Source of the DNA: Flavobacteriaceae bacterium D16
Lineage (GTDB): Bacteria > Bacteroidota > Bacteroidia > Flavobacteriales > Flavobacteriaceae
Reading direction: 5' to 3'
Assembly: GCA_021295155.1 (NCBI GenBank)
Contig: JAJTJC010000035.1
Span: forward strand, 124,001-188,000
DNA: 64,000 nt
Numbering within the stretch: position 1 is the stretch's first letter; each line of letters opens with the position of its first letter. A program made the translations under genes and the position numbers. Of the stretch, positions 8,307 to 18,023 are shown piece by piece. The notes beneath the pieces are model-generated. The model saw nothing but the letters and a program-made list of their open reading frames with translations, ran no database searches and was not told where the DNA came from.

Positions 8307-10445
8307 ATGCGATCTACACTTAAAATAATCTCCATATTGGCATTAAGTAGTATTTTAGCCGCCTCATGCCAGAAATCTAAAGGTAACGAAATGGCCACTA
8401 CGCCTCCAATAGCAAAAAAAATAGATAAGGAACTCAGTATTCATGGGGATACCCGTATTGATCCCTATTATTGGCTGAATGAAAGGGAGGATCCTGAAGT
8501 TATCGCATACCTGGAGCAGGAAAATGCCTATTATCAGGCCGCTACTGCACATACAAAGGATTTTCAAGAAACGCTTTTTGATGAAATGAAATCCCGTATC
8601 AAAGAAGATGATTCCTCTGTGCCCTATAAACTCAATGATTATTGGTACTCCACACGATATGAAAAGGGAAAGGAATATCCTCTATATACCCGCAGGGCTG
8701 GTTCTTTGGACGCAGCGGAAGAAATCATGTTCGATTGCAATGCACTGGCTGAGGGGCATGAATTTTTTAATTTACGGGGAATATCCATAAGCCCCGATAA
8801 TACCTACGCCGCTTTTGGAACTGACACTATTTCCAGAAGGCAATATCATATTCAGGTGAAGAATCTGAAAACCGGAGAGATTTATAAAGATAAGATAGAG
8901 AATACTACAGGCACATCGGTTTGGGCCGGTGATAACAAAACGCTGTTCTATGTTCGAAAGGATCCTGTTACCCTGAGGTCTGAGAAAGTTTACAAACATA
9001 CTCTTGGTACGCCCACAGAGCAGGATGAACTCATATACCATGAAAAGGATGAGACCTATAATGTATATGTTTATAAGTCCAAGTCGCGAGATTACATTGT
9101 CATAGGATCCAACAGCACAATGACATCGGAATACCGAATTCTAAAAGCAGATAATCCCAATGGAGAATTCCAGGTGTTTTCACCAAGAAAACGCGGCCTT
9201 GAATATTCGATTTATCATTTTGGAGATCAGTTTTACCTACTGACCAATAAAGATGGTGCTACCAACTTTAAATTGATGAAAACGCGAACGGACCAAACAG
9301 ATGCTAAATATTGGGAAGAGTTTATCCCACACCGTGACGATGTTTTGTTGGAAGACCTGGAAATATTTAAGGACTATTATGTGGTTTCGGAAAGGGAGAA
9401 TGGACTTACCCATTTAAAGATCACCAATTGGGATTCTAAAGAGGTCTATGAGATACCTTTTGAAAGTGAAACCTACATTGCTTACCCCTATGTGAACCCG
9501 GACTATGATTCCAAACAATTCCGATACATTTATAATTCTCTATCCTCTCCATACGCCATCGTGGATTTTGATATGGAAAATCGTTCACAGGAGATCCTGA
9601 AAGAACAAGAAGTTTTAGGTGGAAAATTTAATAAGTCGAATTACATTACCGAGCGTATCTGGGCTAAAGCACGGGATGGCAAGGAAATACCAATATCCCT
9701 GGTTTATCACAAAGACACCCCCCTGGACGGTAGCAGCCCGCTTTTCCAGTACGGATATGGTTCTTACGGCAGCACATCAGATCCCTACTTTTCTTCTATT
9801 CGACTTAGTTTACTGGATCGTGGTTTTATTTATGCCATTGCGCATGTAAGGGGAGGGGAATACCTCGGAAGGCCCTGGTATGAAGATGGCAGGTTATTAA
9901 ACAAGAAAAATACCTTTACTGATTTTATCGACTGTTCCAAGCACCTGATAGCTTCTGGTTATACCGCTACGGAGCATTTATACGCATATGGAGGTTCTGC
10001 CGGTGGTCTCCTCATGGGCGCTATAGTCAATATGGAGCCGGAATTGTATAACGGTATTATTGCAGCTGTTCCCTTCGTTGATGTGGTTACGACCATGTTG
10101 GATGATTCCATCCCGCTAACCACTGGGGAATACGATGAATGGGGAGATCCGAATGACCCTAAATACTATGCGTATATGAAATCGTATTCTCCTTATGATA
10201 ATGTAAAGGCTCAGGCTTATCCAAATTTGCTGGTTACTACAGGCCTTCATGATTCACAGGTGCAGTACTGGGAGCCTGCTAAATGGGTCGCCAAACTACG
10301 GGAATACAAGACAGATAATAACCAGCTTTATCTGGACACCAACATGGATGCCGGGCACGGAGGGGCTTCCGGACGTTTTGAAGCCCTGAAAGAGACCGCA
10401 AAAGAGTTTGCGTTTTTATTGGATTTAGAAGGGAAAATCCCCTAA
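8307..10445 (+). CDS. S9 prolyl oligopeptidase / oligopeptidase B-like lipoprotein
   Basis: The 712-residue protein has a seven-bladed propeller region (about 60-430) and an alpha/beta hydrolase domain at the C-terminus. The catalytic triad can be placed at Ser564 in GGSAGG, Asp649 in LHDSQVQYWEP and His684 in DAGHGG. The context RGGEYLGRPWYEDGR matches the oligopeptidase B branch, which cuts after basic residues, though prolyl specificity cannot be excluded. The N-terminus (LALSSILAASC) is a lipobox, so it should be anchored in an envelope membrane rather than be cytosolic as in enterobacteria. Confidence 0.9.
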   Translation: MRSTLKIISILALSSILAASCQKSKGNEMATTPPIAKKIDKELSIHGDTRIDPYYWLNEREDPEVIAYLEQENAYYQAATAHTKDFQETLFDEMKSRIKEDDSSVPYKLNDYWYSTRYEKGKEYPLYTRRAGSLDAAEEIMFDCNALAEGHEFFNLRGISISPDNTYAAFGTDTISRRQYHIQVKNLKTGEIYKDKIENTTGTSVWAGDNKTLFYVRKDPVTLRSEKVYKHTLGTPTEQDELIYHEKDETYNVYVYKSKSRDYIVIGSNSTMTSEYRILKADNPNGEFQVFSPRKRGLEYSIYHFGDQFYLLTNKDGATNFKLMKTRTDQTDAKYWEEFIPHRDDVLLEDLEIFKDYYVVSERENGLTHLKITNWDSKEVYEIPFESETYIAYPYVNPDYDSKQFRYIYNSLSSPYAIVDFDMENRSQEILKEQEVLGGKFNKSNYITERIWAKARDGKEIPISLVYHKDTPLDGSSPLFQYGYGSYGSTSDPYFSSIRLSLLDRGFIYAIAHVRGGEYLGRPWYEDGRLLNKKNTFTDFIDCSKHLIASGYTATEHLYAYGGSAGGLLMGAIVNMEPELYNGIIAAVPFVDVVTTMLDDSIPLTTGEYDEWGDPNDPKYYAYMKSYSPYDNVKAQAYPNLLVTTGLHDSQVQYWEPAKWVAKLREYKTDNNQLYLDTNMDAGHGGASGRFEALKETAKEFAFLLDLEGKIP

Positions 10446-10513
10446 ATAAAAAAAATTGTAATTTTACCCGGACAACCTGAGTACAAAAGAATTGGGTGAT
10501 CTAACCAAGTTAT

Positions 10514-11554
10514 ATGGAAAAATCGATTCAAGCGTACGATAACATCCTGCAACTCGTCGGGAATACTCCGCTTATCAGACTCAACAATATTGTTTCCTCT
10601 TATTCCGGAAACTTTTATGCCAAGGTAGAAGGCTTTAATCCAGGGCATTCCGCAAAAGACCGTATTGCCGTACATATTGTGGAAGAAGCTGAACGACAAG
10701 GGATCTTATCCAAGGGCAGTACCATTATAGAAACCACATCGGGTAATACCGGTTTCAGTCTGGCTATGGTCTGTATGATCAAAGGCTATGATTGCATACT
10801 GGCGGTTAGCTCTAAGTCTTCTAAAGACAAAATAGACATGCTGCGCTCCATGGGAGCTAAGGTATACGTTTGTCCGGCACATGTTAGTGCAGACGATCCC
10901 AGGTCTTATTACGAAGTTGCCAAACAATTGCATCGTGAGATTAAAGGCTCTATCTATATCAATCAATACTTTAATGAGCTGAATATTGAAGCCCATTATC
11001 GGACTACTGGGCCAGAAATATGGGAGCAAACCAATGGTTTGATTACTCATTTGGTAGCTTGCAGTGGAACAGGAGGTACTATTTCAGGTGCGGCACGGTT
11101 TCTAAAAGAGCAAAATCCGGATATACAAATTATGGGTGTCGATGCCTATGGTTCCGTTTTGAAGAAGTATCACGAAACCAAAGAATTTGACCACAAGGAG
11201 ATATATCCCTACCGCATTGAAGGCCTGGGTAAGAATCTCATCCCAACAGCTACTGATTTCGATATTATCGATTCCTTTATCAAAGTGACCGACGAGGAAA
11301 GCGCCCATACCGCCCGCGAAATTTCTCAAAAGGAGGGCATTTTTGTTGGATATACCAGCGGTGCAGTCATGCAGGCTGTAAAGCAACTCGATGCGCAAGG
11401 AACGTTTACTGAAGATAGTAACGTTGTGCTTATCTTTCCCGATCACGGTTCCCGGTATATGAGCAAGATCTACAGCGATAAGTGGATGGAAGACCAGGGA
11501 TTCCTCGATAAGGAAAAGACCGGCGAAGTTAAGACGGTAGAGGTAATACGCTGA
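10514..11554 (+). CDS. Cysteine synthase-family PLP enzyme, candidate cysteate synthase
   Basis: The 346-residue protein is a fold-type II beta-replacement enzyme. PLP lysine is Lys48 in HSAKDR, the substrate loop is TSGNTG at about 75-80, and the phosphate-binding loop is GTGGT near residue 184. These make it an O-acetylserine sulfhydrylase/cystathionine beta-synthase relative without a CBS tail. It lies directly before a serine-palmitoyltransferase-like gene. In the capnine pathway of Capnocytophaga a related enzyme (CapA) makes cysteate from phosphoserine and sulfite, then an acyltransferase (CapB) condenses it with acyl-CoA. The pairing suggests this role, but cysteine or cystathionine synthesis remains possible; motifs alone do not decide. 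Confidence 0.8.
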   Translation: MEKSIQAYDNILQLVGNTPLIRLNNIVSSYSGNFYAKVEGFNPGHSAKDRIAVHIVEEAERQGILSKGSTIIETTSGNTGFSLAMVCMIKGYDCILAVSSKSSKDKIDMLRSMGAKVYVCPAHVSADDPRSYYEVAKQLHREIKGSIYINQYFNELNIEAHYRTTGPEIWEQTNGLITHLVACSGTGGTISGAARFLKEQNPDIQIMGVDAYGSVLKKYHETKEFDHKEIYPYRIEGLGKNLIPTATDFDIIDSFIKVTDEESAHTAREISQKEGIFVGYTSGAVMQAVKQLDAQGTFTEDSNVVLIFPDHGSRYMSKIYSDKWMEDQGFLDKEKTGEVKTVEVIR

Positions 11555-11649
11555 CAATCATATTAATAATCTATTTGATTAGCTATTAACTATACTAATC
11601 CCTAATTGGGATAGGGTAAATATTATTATGAATCCTATCCAAAATTCCA

Positions 11650-11657
11650 TATTTTTG
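11650..11657 (+). promoter_or_regulatory. -7 box (TATTTTTG) before the acyltransferase gene
   Basis: TATTTTTG ends 20 nt before the ATG at 11678. No convincing -33 TTTG is seen, so the gene may also be read through from the synthase gene 123 nt upstream. Confidence 0.42.
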
Positions 11658-11677
11658 CCCCCATCAAACTAGGCTGA

Positions 11678-12937
11678 ATGACTGATATATTTGAGAGGAT
11701 TATTGCGAATAAAGGACCTTTAGGCCGATGGGCCTCGCAGGCAGAAGGATATTTTGTGTTTCCAAAATTGGAAGGCCCAATAAGTAACCGGATGAAGTTC
11801 CAGGGGAAGGATGTTATTACCTGGAGTATTAATGATTATCTGGGTTTAGCTAATCTGCCAGAAATTAAGAAGGTTGATGGTGAAGCGGCTTTAGAGTATG
11901 GAGCGGCATATCCCATGGGCGCCCGAATGATGAGTGGGCATACGGAAATGCATGAAAAATTGGAAAAGGAATTAGCCAATTTTGTTAGTAAAGAATCGGC
12001 TTACCTGCTTAATTTCGGATATCAGGGGATTATGTCTGCAGTAGACGCCCTTGTGTCCAAAGATGATATTATTGTTTACGACGTAGATTCCCATGCCTGT
12101 ATAATCGATGGAGTGCGCCTCCATATGGGGAAACGTTTTACCTTTAAGCATAACGACATTGACAGCCTCAGAAAAAACCTGGAACGTGCTACCAAAATGG
12201 CAGAACAAACCGGGGGTGGTATCCTTGTTATATCTGAAGGCGTATTTGGCATGCGCGGGGAACAAGGTAAATTGAAGGAAATAGTAGCCTTGAAGAAGGA
12301 ATTTAATTTCCGACTACTTGTTGATGATGCCCACGGCTTTGGAACCTTAGGAAAAACGGGTGCTGGTGCCGGGGAAGAACAGGGTGTGCAGGACGAAATT
12401 GATGTTTATTTCGCCACTTTCGCCAAGTCTATGGCTGGAATTGGAGCCTTTCTGGCGGCCGATAAGGAAATCATCGATTATCTCAAATACAATTTAAGGT
12501 CTCAGATGTTTGCCAAGTCACTACCAATGGTATATGTGAAAGGAGCATTGAAAAGACTTGATATGCTCCGTACAATGCCAGAACTCAGGGCAAAATTATG
12601 GGAAAACGTAAATGCCCTTCAAAACGGACTTAAAGAAAAAGGTTTTGATATCGGCAACACCTCTAGTTGTGTTACCCCGGTGTATCTCAATGGAAGTATT
12701 CCCGAAGCAATGGCATTGGTGAAAGACTTGAGGGAAAATTTTGGAATATTCTGCTCTATTGTAGTGTATCCGGTAATTCCCAAAGGCCTTATCTTACTTA
12801 GGATGATTCCTACAGCTACCCATACTATGGAAGATATCGCTGAAACCCTGGAAGCTTTCTCATCAATCAGGGAGCGCCTTCAAAAAGGAGTATACAAGCG
12901 GCTATCTGCAGCGGTTGCTGCGGCAATGGGGGAATAA
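11678..12937 (+). CDS. Alpha-oxoamine synthase (serine palmitoyltransferase-like), candidate cysteate acyltransferase
   Basis: The 419-residue protein belongs to the family that condenses an amino acid with an acyl-CoA using PLP (serine palmitoyltransferase, 2-amino-3-ketobutyrate CoA ligase, 8-amino-7-oxononanoate synthase). Landmarks are SHACIIDGVRL around residue 145, DDAHGFGTLG at about 216-225, and the Schiff-base lysine Lys250 in TFAKSMAG. No biotin or heme genes are near. In Bacteroidota such genes make sphingoid bases or, with cysteate, the sulfonolipid base capnine. The neighbouring cysteine-synthase-like gene and convergent N-acyltransferase-like gene favour a lipid role. Serine versus cysteate preference is not decidable by eye. 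Confidence 0.85.
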   Translation: MTDIFERIIANKGPLGRWASQAEGYFVFPKLEGPISNRMKFQGKDVITWSINDYLGLANLPEIKKVDGEAALEYGAAYPMGARMMSGHTEMHEKLEKELANFVSKESAYLLNFGYQGIMSAVDALVSKDDIIVYDVDSHACIIDGVRLHMGKRFTFKHNDIDSLRKNLERATKMAEQTGGGILVISEGVFGMRGEQGKLKEIVALKKEFNFRLLVDDAHGFGTLGKTGAGAGEEQGVQDEIDVYFATFAKSMAGIGAFLAADKEIIDYLKYNLRSQMFAKSLPMVYVKGALKRLDMLRTMPELRAKLWENVNALQNGLKEKGFDIGNTSSCVTPVYLNGSIPEAMALVKDLRENFGIFCSIVVYPVIPKGLILLRMIPTATHTMEDIAETLEAFSSIRERLQKGVYKRLSAAVAAAMGE

Positions 12938-12942
12938 TAATC

Positions 12943-14061
12943 TTACAGTTCCTTGCGATAAGTTCGTCTCTTCTTATAGATGACGGGATCAAAATTTTTC
13001 CACAACTGACGGATAGCTACATTATCTGCTAACTCAGGAGTACGGTAGCAATATTTTATATTTTTGGGAGTAAAGGTTTCGTAAAATTCATTGAAGATCA
13101 CTGCCGTTACCCCCTTATTCTGGTATTCCGGATGAATACCGATAAGGTAAAAGATTACATCCTTGCTGTGCTTTTTGGCTTTGAGTAAATGCGTGAAACC
13201 AAAGGGAAACAGTTTCCCCTTTGCTTTTTGCAGGGCTTTGGAATACGATGGCATTACGATAGCAAAAGCCACCAGATCATCAGCATCATTTACCACAAAC
13301 TTGATGTATTCCGGATTAATGAACCCAAGATACTTTTTCTTGAAATAATCCCTCTGCAGGTCTGAAACGGGTACAAAGGAGGACAGTACAGCATAGGACT
13401 CATTAAAAAGAGCAAACATTTTATCCGTCCATGGCATTATTTCCTCGGTTTTGGTGAAATTGATCTCCCTCAGGCCATAGCGTTTTTTTACCAGCACATT
13501 AGCCTTTTTGAATAGTTTGGGATCTGCATTTTTAAAAGGAAATTTGTTTTCGTGGTATGTTTTTTCAGTTACAAATCCCAACCGCTCATAATGTTCCATA
13601 TAGTAGGGATGGTTGTACCAGGTTATCATGGTTCCAATATGCTCAAAGCCTTCAATAAGAACACCCACTTTATCGAGGTTTGAAAAGCCCACAGGGCCTT
13701 CCATATATTCGAGTTGCTGGGATATTCCTATCTCTTTTACTTTGTTGATAAGGGCTTCGGAAACAGCTGGGTCATCTATAAAATCAAACCAACCAAATCG
13801 CATTTTGCGAATTTTCTGCTGATTTACTTCAATCCAATTGATAATGGCAGCAATACGGCCAACGATTTTACCATCCTTGTAGGCAATGAAAAACCGTGCA
13901 TCGGCATCGTTGAAGATGGGATTAACCTTTTTGTTGAAGGTATCCATCTCTTCCTTGATTATCGGGGGAACCCAGTAGGGGGAGTCTTTATAAAGAGCAA
14001 ATGGGAATTTAACAAACTTCTTTAGCCCGTCTTTGGACTGCACTTCCTTTAATGTAACCAT
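12943..14061 (-). CDS. Long GNAT-superfamily acyltransferase, possible lipid N-acyltransferase
   Basis: At 372 residues this is about twice a single GNAT domain. The N-terminal part has the fixed pattern SPYWVPPI, NPIFNDADARFF and DGKIVGRIAA. The C-terminal part has the acyl-CoA pyrophosphate loop LIGIHPEYQNKGVTAV. This long family is widespread and usually unnamed; from memory, a GNAT-type protein of this general class acts as bacterial ceramide synthase in Caulobacter. It converges on the serine-palmitoyltransferase-like gene with 5 nt between stops. A role in N-acylating the long-chain base is therefore an attractive inference, not a demonstrated one. Confidence 0.7.
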   Translation of the reverse strand: MVTLKEVQSKDGLKKFVKFPFALYKDSPYWVPPIIKEEMDTFNKKVNPIFNDADARFFIAYKDGKIVGRIAAIINWIEVNQQKIRKMRFGWFDFIDDPAVSEALINKVKEIGISQQLEYMEGPVGFSNLDKVGVLIEGFEHIGTMITWYNHPYYMEHYERLGFVTEKTYHENKFPFKNADPKLFKKANVLVKKRYGLREINFTKTEEIMPWTDKMFALFNESYAVLSSFVPVSDLQRDYFKKKYLGFINPEYIKFVVNDADDLVAFAIVMPSYSKALQKAKGKLFPFGFTHLLKAKKHSKDVIFYLIGIHPEYQNKGVTAVIFNEFYETFTPKNIKYCYRTPELADNVAIRQLWKNFDPVIYKKRRTYRKEL

Positions 14062-14158
14062 GCCGCTGATTTAATACAGCCAATATCCGCAATATTTGGC
14101 AATACTAAAAATGCAACTTTGTATAAAAGGGTATAGGTGTTTTGTCTGGGAAACTGAC

Positions 14159-15217
14159 TTATCCGCCGGATTGACGTTTTAGTTTACGCAATTGTCTTTT
14201 ACTGGGACTTAGATCAACATCCTCTGCCCCGGTTTTCCTGCCCTTCTTCTTGGCTTTACGTTTTGGTTTTTTATTGGCTTTCTTTTTGAAAAGTCCTCCT
14301 TTGCCAATAGGCTTTTGCTCTTGTATAGGTTTCAGGTCCTGATGGTAATCTAAGCGGTAGGAAATGCCTGTAGTGAAGAAAATACGACTCGGAGAATTCT
14401 TAAAATTAGCACCCATGCTGAAATCTGCCTGGAAGTTTTCACCAAAAAGATGTGCTATACCACTCCTTAAGAGTAGATCGGAATACCGATCTGAATCTAT
14501 ACCCTGGTTCTCAAGGAAAACACTCCACTTGGGATTCCGGAAAGCGTGAGAAACGGATATTACATAGCTAAGCTCAGGAAAATCCGTGCCTATACGATCA
14601 TAGGCAATATTGGTAATCAGCACCATTCTGGGTGTAAGTCGGCTTTGGGTAGCGACCATCGCCCGGGGTGATATTGTAGGTTCTCCCGGATAGAAAGGGT
14701 TGTCTCCAAGTGTAAAGTTCGCGCCACCATATATAGAAATGGCGGGTAAAAGGTTGCGAAATTGAAATTTATTATTGGCTCTCCAGCTATAGAGGTTTGG
14801 TTTATTTCGCTCGGGATTTTTAAATGGATCAAAAATGAGGAACTTAAGTCCCAGTCGATTCTGAGAAAAGTCGGTCCTGGACTCCTCCAGTCCAAAATTC
14901 TCAAAAGTTATGTTTTGGTTTTGGAAGGTGCCTTCCCAGATAACTTCCAGCTGTTCCAGAAAGAATCCGTACCTGAGAGCAAGGTCTGTACCTAAAATGT
15001 TCGAAGTAGTATTAAGCCCGGCGTGATCCTGTTGTTCGAAGGCCAGGCCCAGTTCGGCCTGTACAACATTCTTGCCTACTGCATAAGCACTCACAGAAAA
15101 GCCAGGGCGGTTAGAATTGATAACATCTGTGTATTGAGAAGTTACCGCAAGTGGTGCAATACACAGAAAAAGCCCTGTTAACCAAAAAGATGGCTTCAGT
15201 ATAGACGGTCGACCCAT
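14159..15217 (-). CDS. Outer-membrane beta-barrel (MetA/phenol-degradation transporter-like) with basic tail
   Basis: The protein has 352 residues. A signal peptide ending LAVTSQ leads into VINSNRPGFSVSAYAVGKN, the opening typical of the Phenol_MetA_deg-type outer-membrane family in Bacteroidota. Alternating aromatic strands follow to about residue 290. The C-terminus, from about 297, is an unusual Lys/Arg-rich extension (KKKANKKPKRKAKKKGRK) predicted disordered. Such a tail could bind polyanionic surface material or lie in the periplasm, but its role is unknown. It is divergent from the polysaccharide operon. Confidence 0.7.
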   Translation of the reverse strand: MGRPSILKPSFWLTGLFLCIAPLAVTSQYTDVINSNRPGFSVSAYAVGKNVVQAELGLAFEQQDHAGLNTTSNILGTDLALRYGFFLEQLEVIWEGTFQNQNITFENFGLEESRTDFSQNRLGLKFLIFDPFKNPERNKPNLYSWRANNKFQFRNLLPAISIYGGANFTLGDNPFYPGEPTISPRAMVATQSRLTPRMVLITNIAYDRIGTDFPELSYVISVSHAFRNPKWSVFLENQGIDSDRYSDLLLRSGIAHLFGENFQADFSMGANFKNSPSRIFFTTGISYRLDYHQDLKPIQEQKPIGKGGLFKKKANKKPKRKAKKKGRKTGAEDVDLSPSKRQLRKLKRQSGG

Positions 15218-15275
15218 AAATAGCGATTTAGTATATTTTTATGACATTTATTCTGCTTATACAACGTCGGAATTG

Positions 15276-15283
15276 TACTTTTG
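15276..15283 (+). promoter_or_regulatory. -7 box (TACTTTTG) of the DUF4834-YfhO-glycosyltransferase-flippase operon
   Basis: TACTTTTG ends 20 nt before the ATG at 15304 and is the only TAnnTTTG match before four closely packed genes. A -33 element is not clear. Confidence 0.45.
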
Positions 15284-15303
15284 ATATAATAGTGCAGTAG
15301 ATT

Positions 15304-15561
15304 ATGACTTTTTTAAAGGTACTTTTATTCTTTTTTCTTTTTTATTTTTTGCTCAGGTTACTGGGTCGGTGGTTCGCTCCTAAGTTGTTCCAATATGCCG
15401 TAAAAAAGACAGAACAAAGGTTTCAACAGCAGTACAACCATTATCAGGGCCAACATGAAAAGGAAACTGAAGGAGAGGTAAGTATCTCCAAAAAGCCCGG
15501 TAACCGAAAAAATAATCAGGAACCCCTCGGAGAATACATAGATTACGAGGAAATCGATTAA
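15304..15561 (+). CDS. DUF4834-family small membrane protein
   Basis: The 85-residue protein has one N-terminal hydrophobic helix (about residues 5-20, rich in Phe and Leu), then a basic amphipathic region and an acidic end GEYIDYEEID. This architecture matches DUF4834, a Bacteroidota-specific family without known function. It is first in the operon, 21 nt before yfhO-like. The link with YfhO recurs in flavobacteria as far as I recall. Confidence 0.75.
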   Translation: MTFLKVLLFFFLFYFLLRLLGRWFAPKLFQYAVKKTEQRFQQQYNHYQGQHEKETEGEVSISKKPGNRKNNQEPLGEYIDYEEID

Positions 15562-15582
15562 ATTGTATCGTATTCGCTGTTT

Positions 15583-18021
15583 ATGGTCAAGAGAACCCCT
15601 TCTTTATTCATTCATTTTTTTGCCCTGGTTTTTCTGATAATTGCCTCATTGGCATATTTCTATCCCGTATTACAGGGAAAGGCCATAAGTCAATCAGACA
15701 TCCAGCAATACACCGGGATGGCCAAGGAGCAGAACGACTTCCGGGCAGAATACGATCAGGAGCCTTATTGGACAAACAGCGCTTTTGGTGGCATGCCCAC
15801 CTATCAACTTGGTGCAAATTATCCACACAATTATGTGAAACAACTGGATCGGGTGTTGCGATTCCTGCCCAGGCCCGCAGATTATCTTTTCCTGTACTTC
15901 CTGGGCTTTTATATTTTGTTATCATGCCTTAAAGTAGATTACCGGCTTGCCGTTCTTGGCGCCCTGGCCTTTGGTTTTTCTACCTACATGATCATTATAC
16001 TTGGAGTTGGTCATAATGCCAAAGCCCATGCGATAGCCTATATTCCCATGGTTCTGGGGGGGATCATACTGACATTCAGGGGCAGGTATTTAAAAGGATT
16101 CCTCCTTACGGCAATTGCCATGGCGCTGGAAATAAGCGCAAATCATTACCAGATGACTTATTATTTTATGTTGCTGGTTCTGATACTTGGCCTGGCTTAC
16201 CTAATAGATGCCATTCGCAGCAAAGCCCTGAAACGATTTTCAATAAGTATGGGCATATTGATAGGGGCAGTACTACTGAGCCTTGCCATGAATGCCACTG
16301 GTTTAATGGCTACCAAAGAATACGCCGACTGGAGCACAAGGGGTGCCACTGAGTTAACAATAAATACGGACGGTACGGCTAAGGAGAATACCGCTGGATT
16401 AAGTAAGGAATACATTACCCAATATAGCTATGGGGTAGCAGAGTCCATGAACCTATTCGTACCCAGGTTGTTCGGCGGTGCTTCAACAGAAGACCTGGGA
16501 ACTAAATCAAAGGCCTACCAGTACCTCACCGAACAGGGTATTTCAAGAAGCAGGGCGCTTGAATTTTCACGAAGCCTTCCGCTCTATTGGGGCGATCAAC
16601 CTGGAGTAGCGGCACCGGCTTATGTTGGAGCTGTTGTTTTGCTCTTGTTTTTGCTGGGGATTTTTTTGGTAAAAGGAAAGACCAAATGGTGGTTATTGGG
16701 AGGTGTAGCAGTTTCATTGGCACTTTCCTGGGGTAAGAATTTTGGCGCCCTTACCGATTTTATGATCGATTACTTTCCCCTGTACGACAAATTTCGGGCG
16801 GTAAGCTCAATACAGGTAGTGCTTGAACTTTGTATACCGCTACTGGGTGTTTTAGGCCTGGCCGGACTGTTTGACAAAGACATTAAGGCAAAGGAAAAAA
16901 TAAGGGCGATTAAAGGGGCTGTTCTTATTTTGGCGGGTACAGGAATTGTATTGTTTCTGGTAAAAGGCATGTTTTCCTTTACAGGCCAGAATGATGCCAC
17001 CTATTTACAATACTATGGGGAGGAGATCATGACCATGATCAGACGAGACAGGGAGATGGCCTATAATCAAGACCTAATCCGTTCTCTTGTTTTTGTGCTC
17101 CTGGCTGGTCTTGCCTGTTGGTTGTTTGTAAAAGACAAGCTGAAATACAACCTGACCGTTTTAGCAATTGCGGTACTTATTACGGTAGACCTTGTAGGGG
17201 TTAACCTGCGCTACGTAAACGAGGACGATTTTGTGAGGCGGCGCCTGGTGAGCGAACCATTTGCGGAGCAATCCTTTGACAAGGAAATCCGGAAAGACAC
17301 CACCGTATTTCGGGTATATGACCCTCAGGAAGGTATTAATGGTGCTAGAACATCCTATTTTCATAAATCTATTGGAGGTTACCACGCTGCAAAGCCCCGC
17401 AGCATTCAGGAACTTTTTGAATACCAGATATACCAGGGGAATCTGCAAATATTGAACATGCTTAATGTAAAGTATGTAATCCAGCGCGCGGAGGAGGGAG
17501 CTTATGCAGTGCAGAACCCTGATGCTTTGGGAAATGCCTGGTTTGTAAATAAGCTGATTGAAGTTAACTCTGCCGATGAGGAAATGCAAATGCTGAAAAC
17601 ACTGTCCGTTGGGGATTCAGCTATTGTAAACAAGAACAACTTTCCGGACCTCTCCATAGAAAAGCAATATCAACGCGATTCACTCGCACAGATATCCCTG
17701 TACCAATATCAGCCTAACAGATTAATCTATAGGTCGTCCAACAGCAATGAGGGGTTAGCCGTCTTCTCCGAGCTCTACTATCCCCAGGGTTGGAATGCCT
17801 ATATCAATGGTAAAGAAACACCTCATTTCCGTGTAAATTACGCCCTAAGGGCGCTTGTGGTACCTGCAGGGGAAAATGATATTGAATTCAGGTTTGAACC
17901 AACTGTAGTTGAAACAGGCTCACAGATTGCAATGGCGGGGTCCTTATTGTTTGTTTTAATCGGGGTTGCCGGATTTCTTTTTACTTTACGCATCAGAAGA
18001 AAACAAGAACAATCAGATTAG
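15583..18021 (+). CDS. YfhO-family multi-pass membrane protein
   Basis: The protein has 812 residues with roughly a dozen hydrophobic segments, a large soluble region at about 520-760, and a final TM helix near 785-805. The family (YfhO, GT-C-like) is linked to glycosylation of teichoic or cell-surface polymers in Gram-positives; in Bacteroidota it is probably a lipid-linked glycosyl donor-dependent transferase. The next gene, a glycosyltransferase, starts 2 nt after the stop and the flippase then overlaps, which supports a joint role in surface glycan assembly. Confidence 0.85.
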   Translation: MVKRTPSLFIHFFALVFLIIASLAYFYPVLQGKAISQSDIQQYTGMAKEQNDFRAEYDQEPYWTNSAFGGMPTYQLGANYPHNYVKQLDRVLRFLPRPADYLFLYFLGFYILLSCLKVDYRLAVLGALAFGFSTYMIIILGVGHNAKAHAIAYIPMVLGGIILTFRGRYLKGFLLTAIAMALEISANHYQMTYYFMLLVLILGLAYLIDAIRSKALKRFSISMGILIGAVLLSLAMNATGLMATKEYADWSTRGATELTINTDGTAKENTAGLSKEYITQYSYGVAESMNLFVPRLFGGASTEDLGTKSKAYQYLTEQGISRSRALEFSRSLPLYWGDQPGVAAPAYVGAVVLLLFLLGIFLVKGKTKWWLLGGVAVSLALSWGKNFGALTDFMIDYFPLYDKFRAVSSIQVVLELCIPLLGVLGLAGLFDKDIKAKEKIRAIKGAVLILAGTGIVLFLVKGMFSFTGQNDATYLQYYGEEIMTMIRRDREMAYNQDLIRSLVFVLLAGLACWLFVKDKLKYNLTVLAIAVLITVDLVGVNLRYVNEDDFVRRRLVSEPFAEQSFDKEIRKDTTVFRVYDPQEGINGARTSYFHKSIGGYHAAKPRSIQELFEYQIYQGNLQILNMLNVKYVIQRAEEGAYAVQNPDALGNAWFVNKLIEVNSADEEMQMLKTLSVGDSAIVNKNNFPDLSIEKQYQRDSLAQISLYQYQPNRLIYRSSNSNEGLAVFSELYYPQGWNAYINGKETPHFRVNYALRALVVPAGENDIEFRFEPTVVETGSQIAMAGSLLFVLIGVAGFLFTLRIRRKQEQSD

Positions 18022-18023
18022 CC

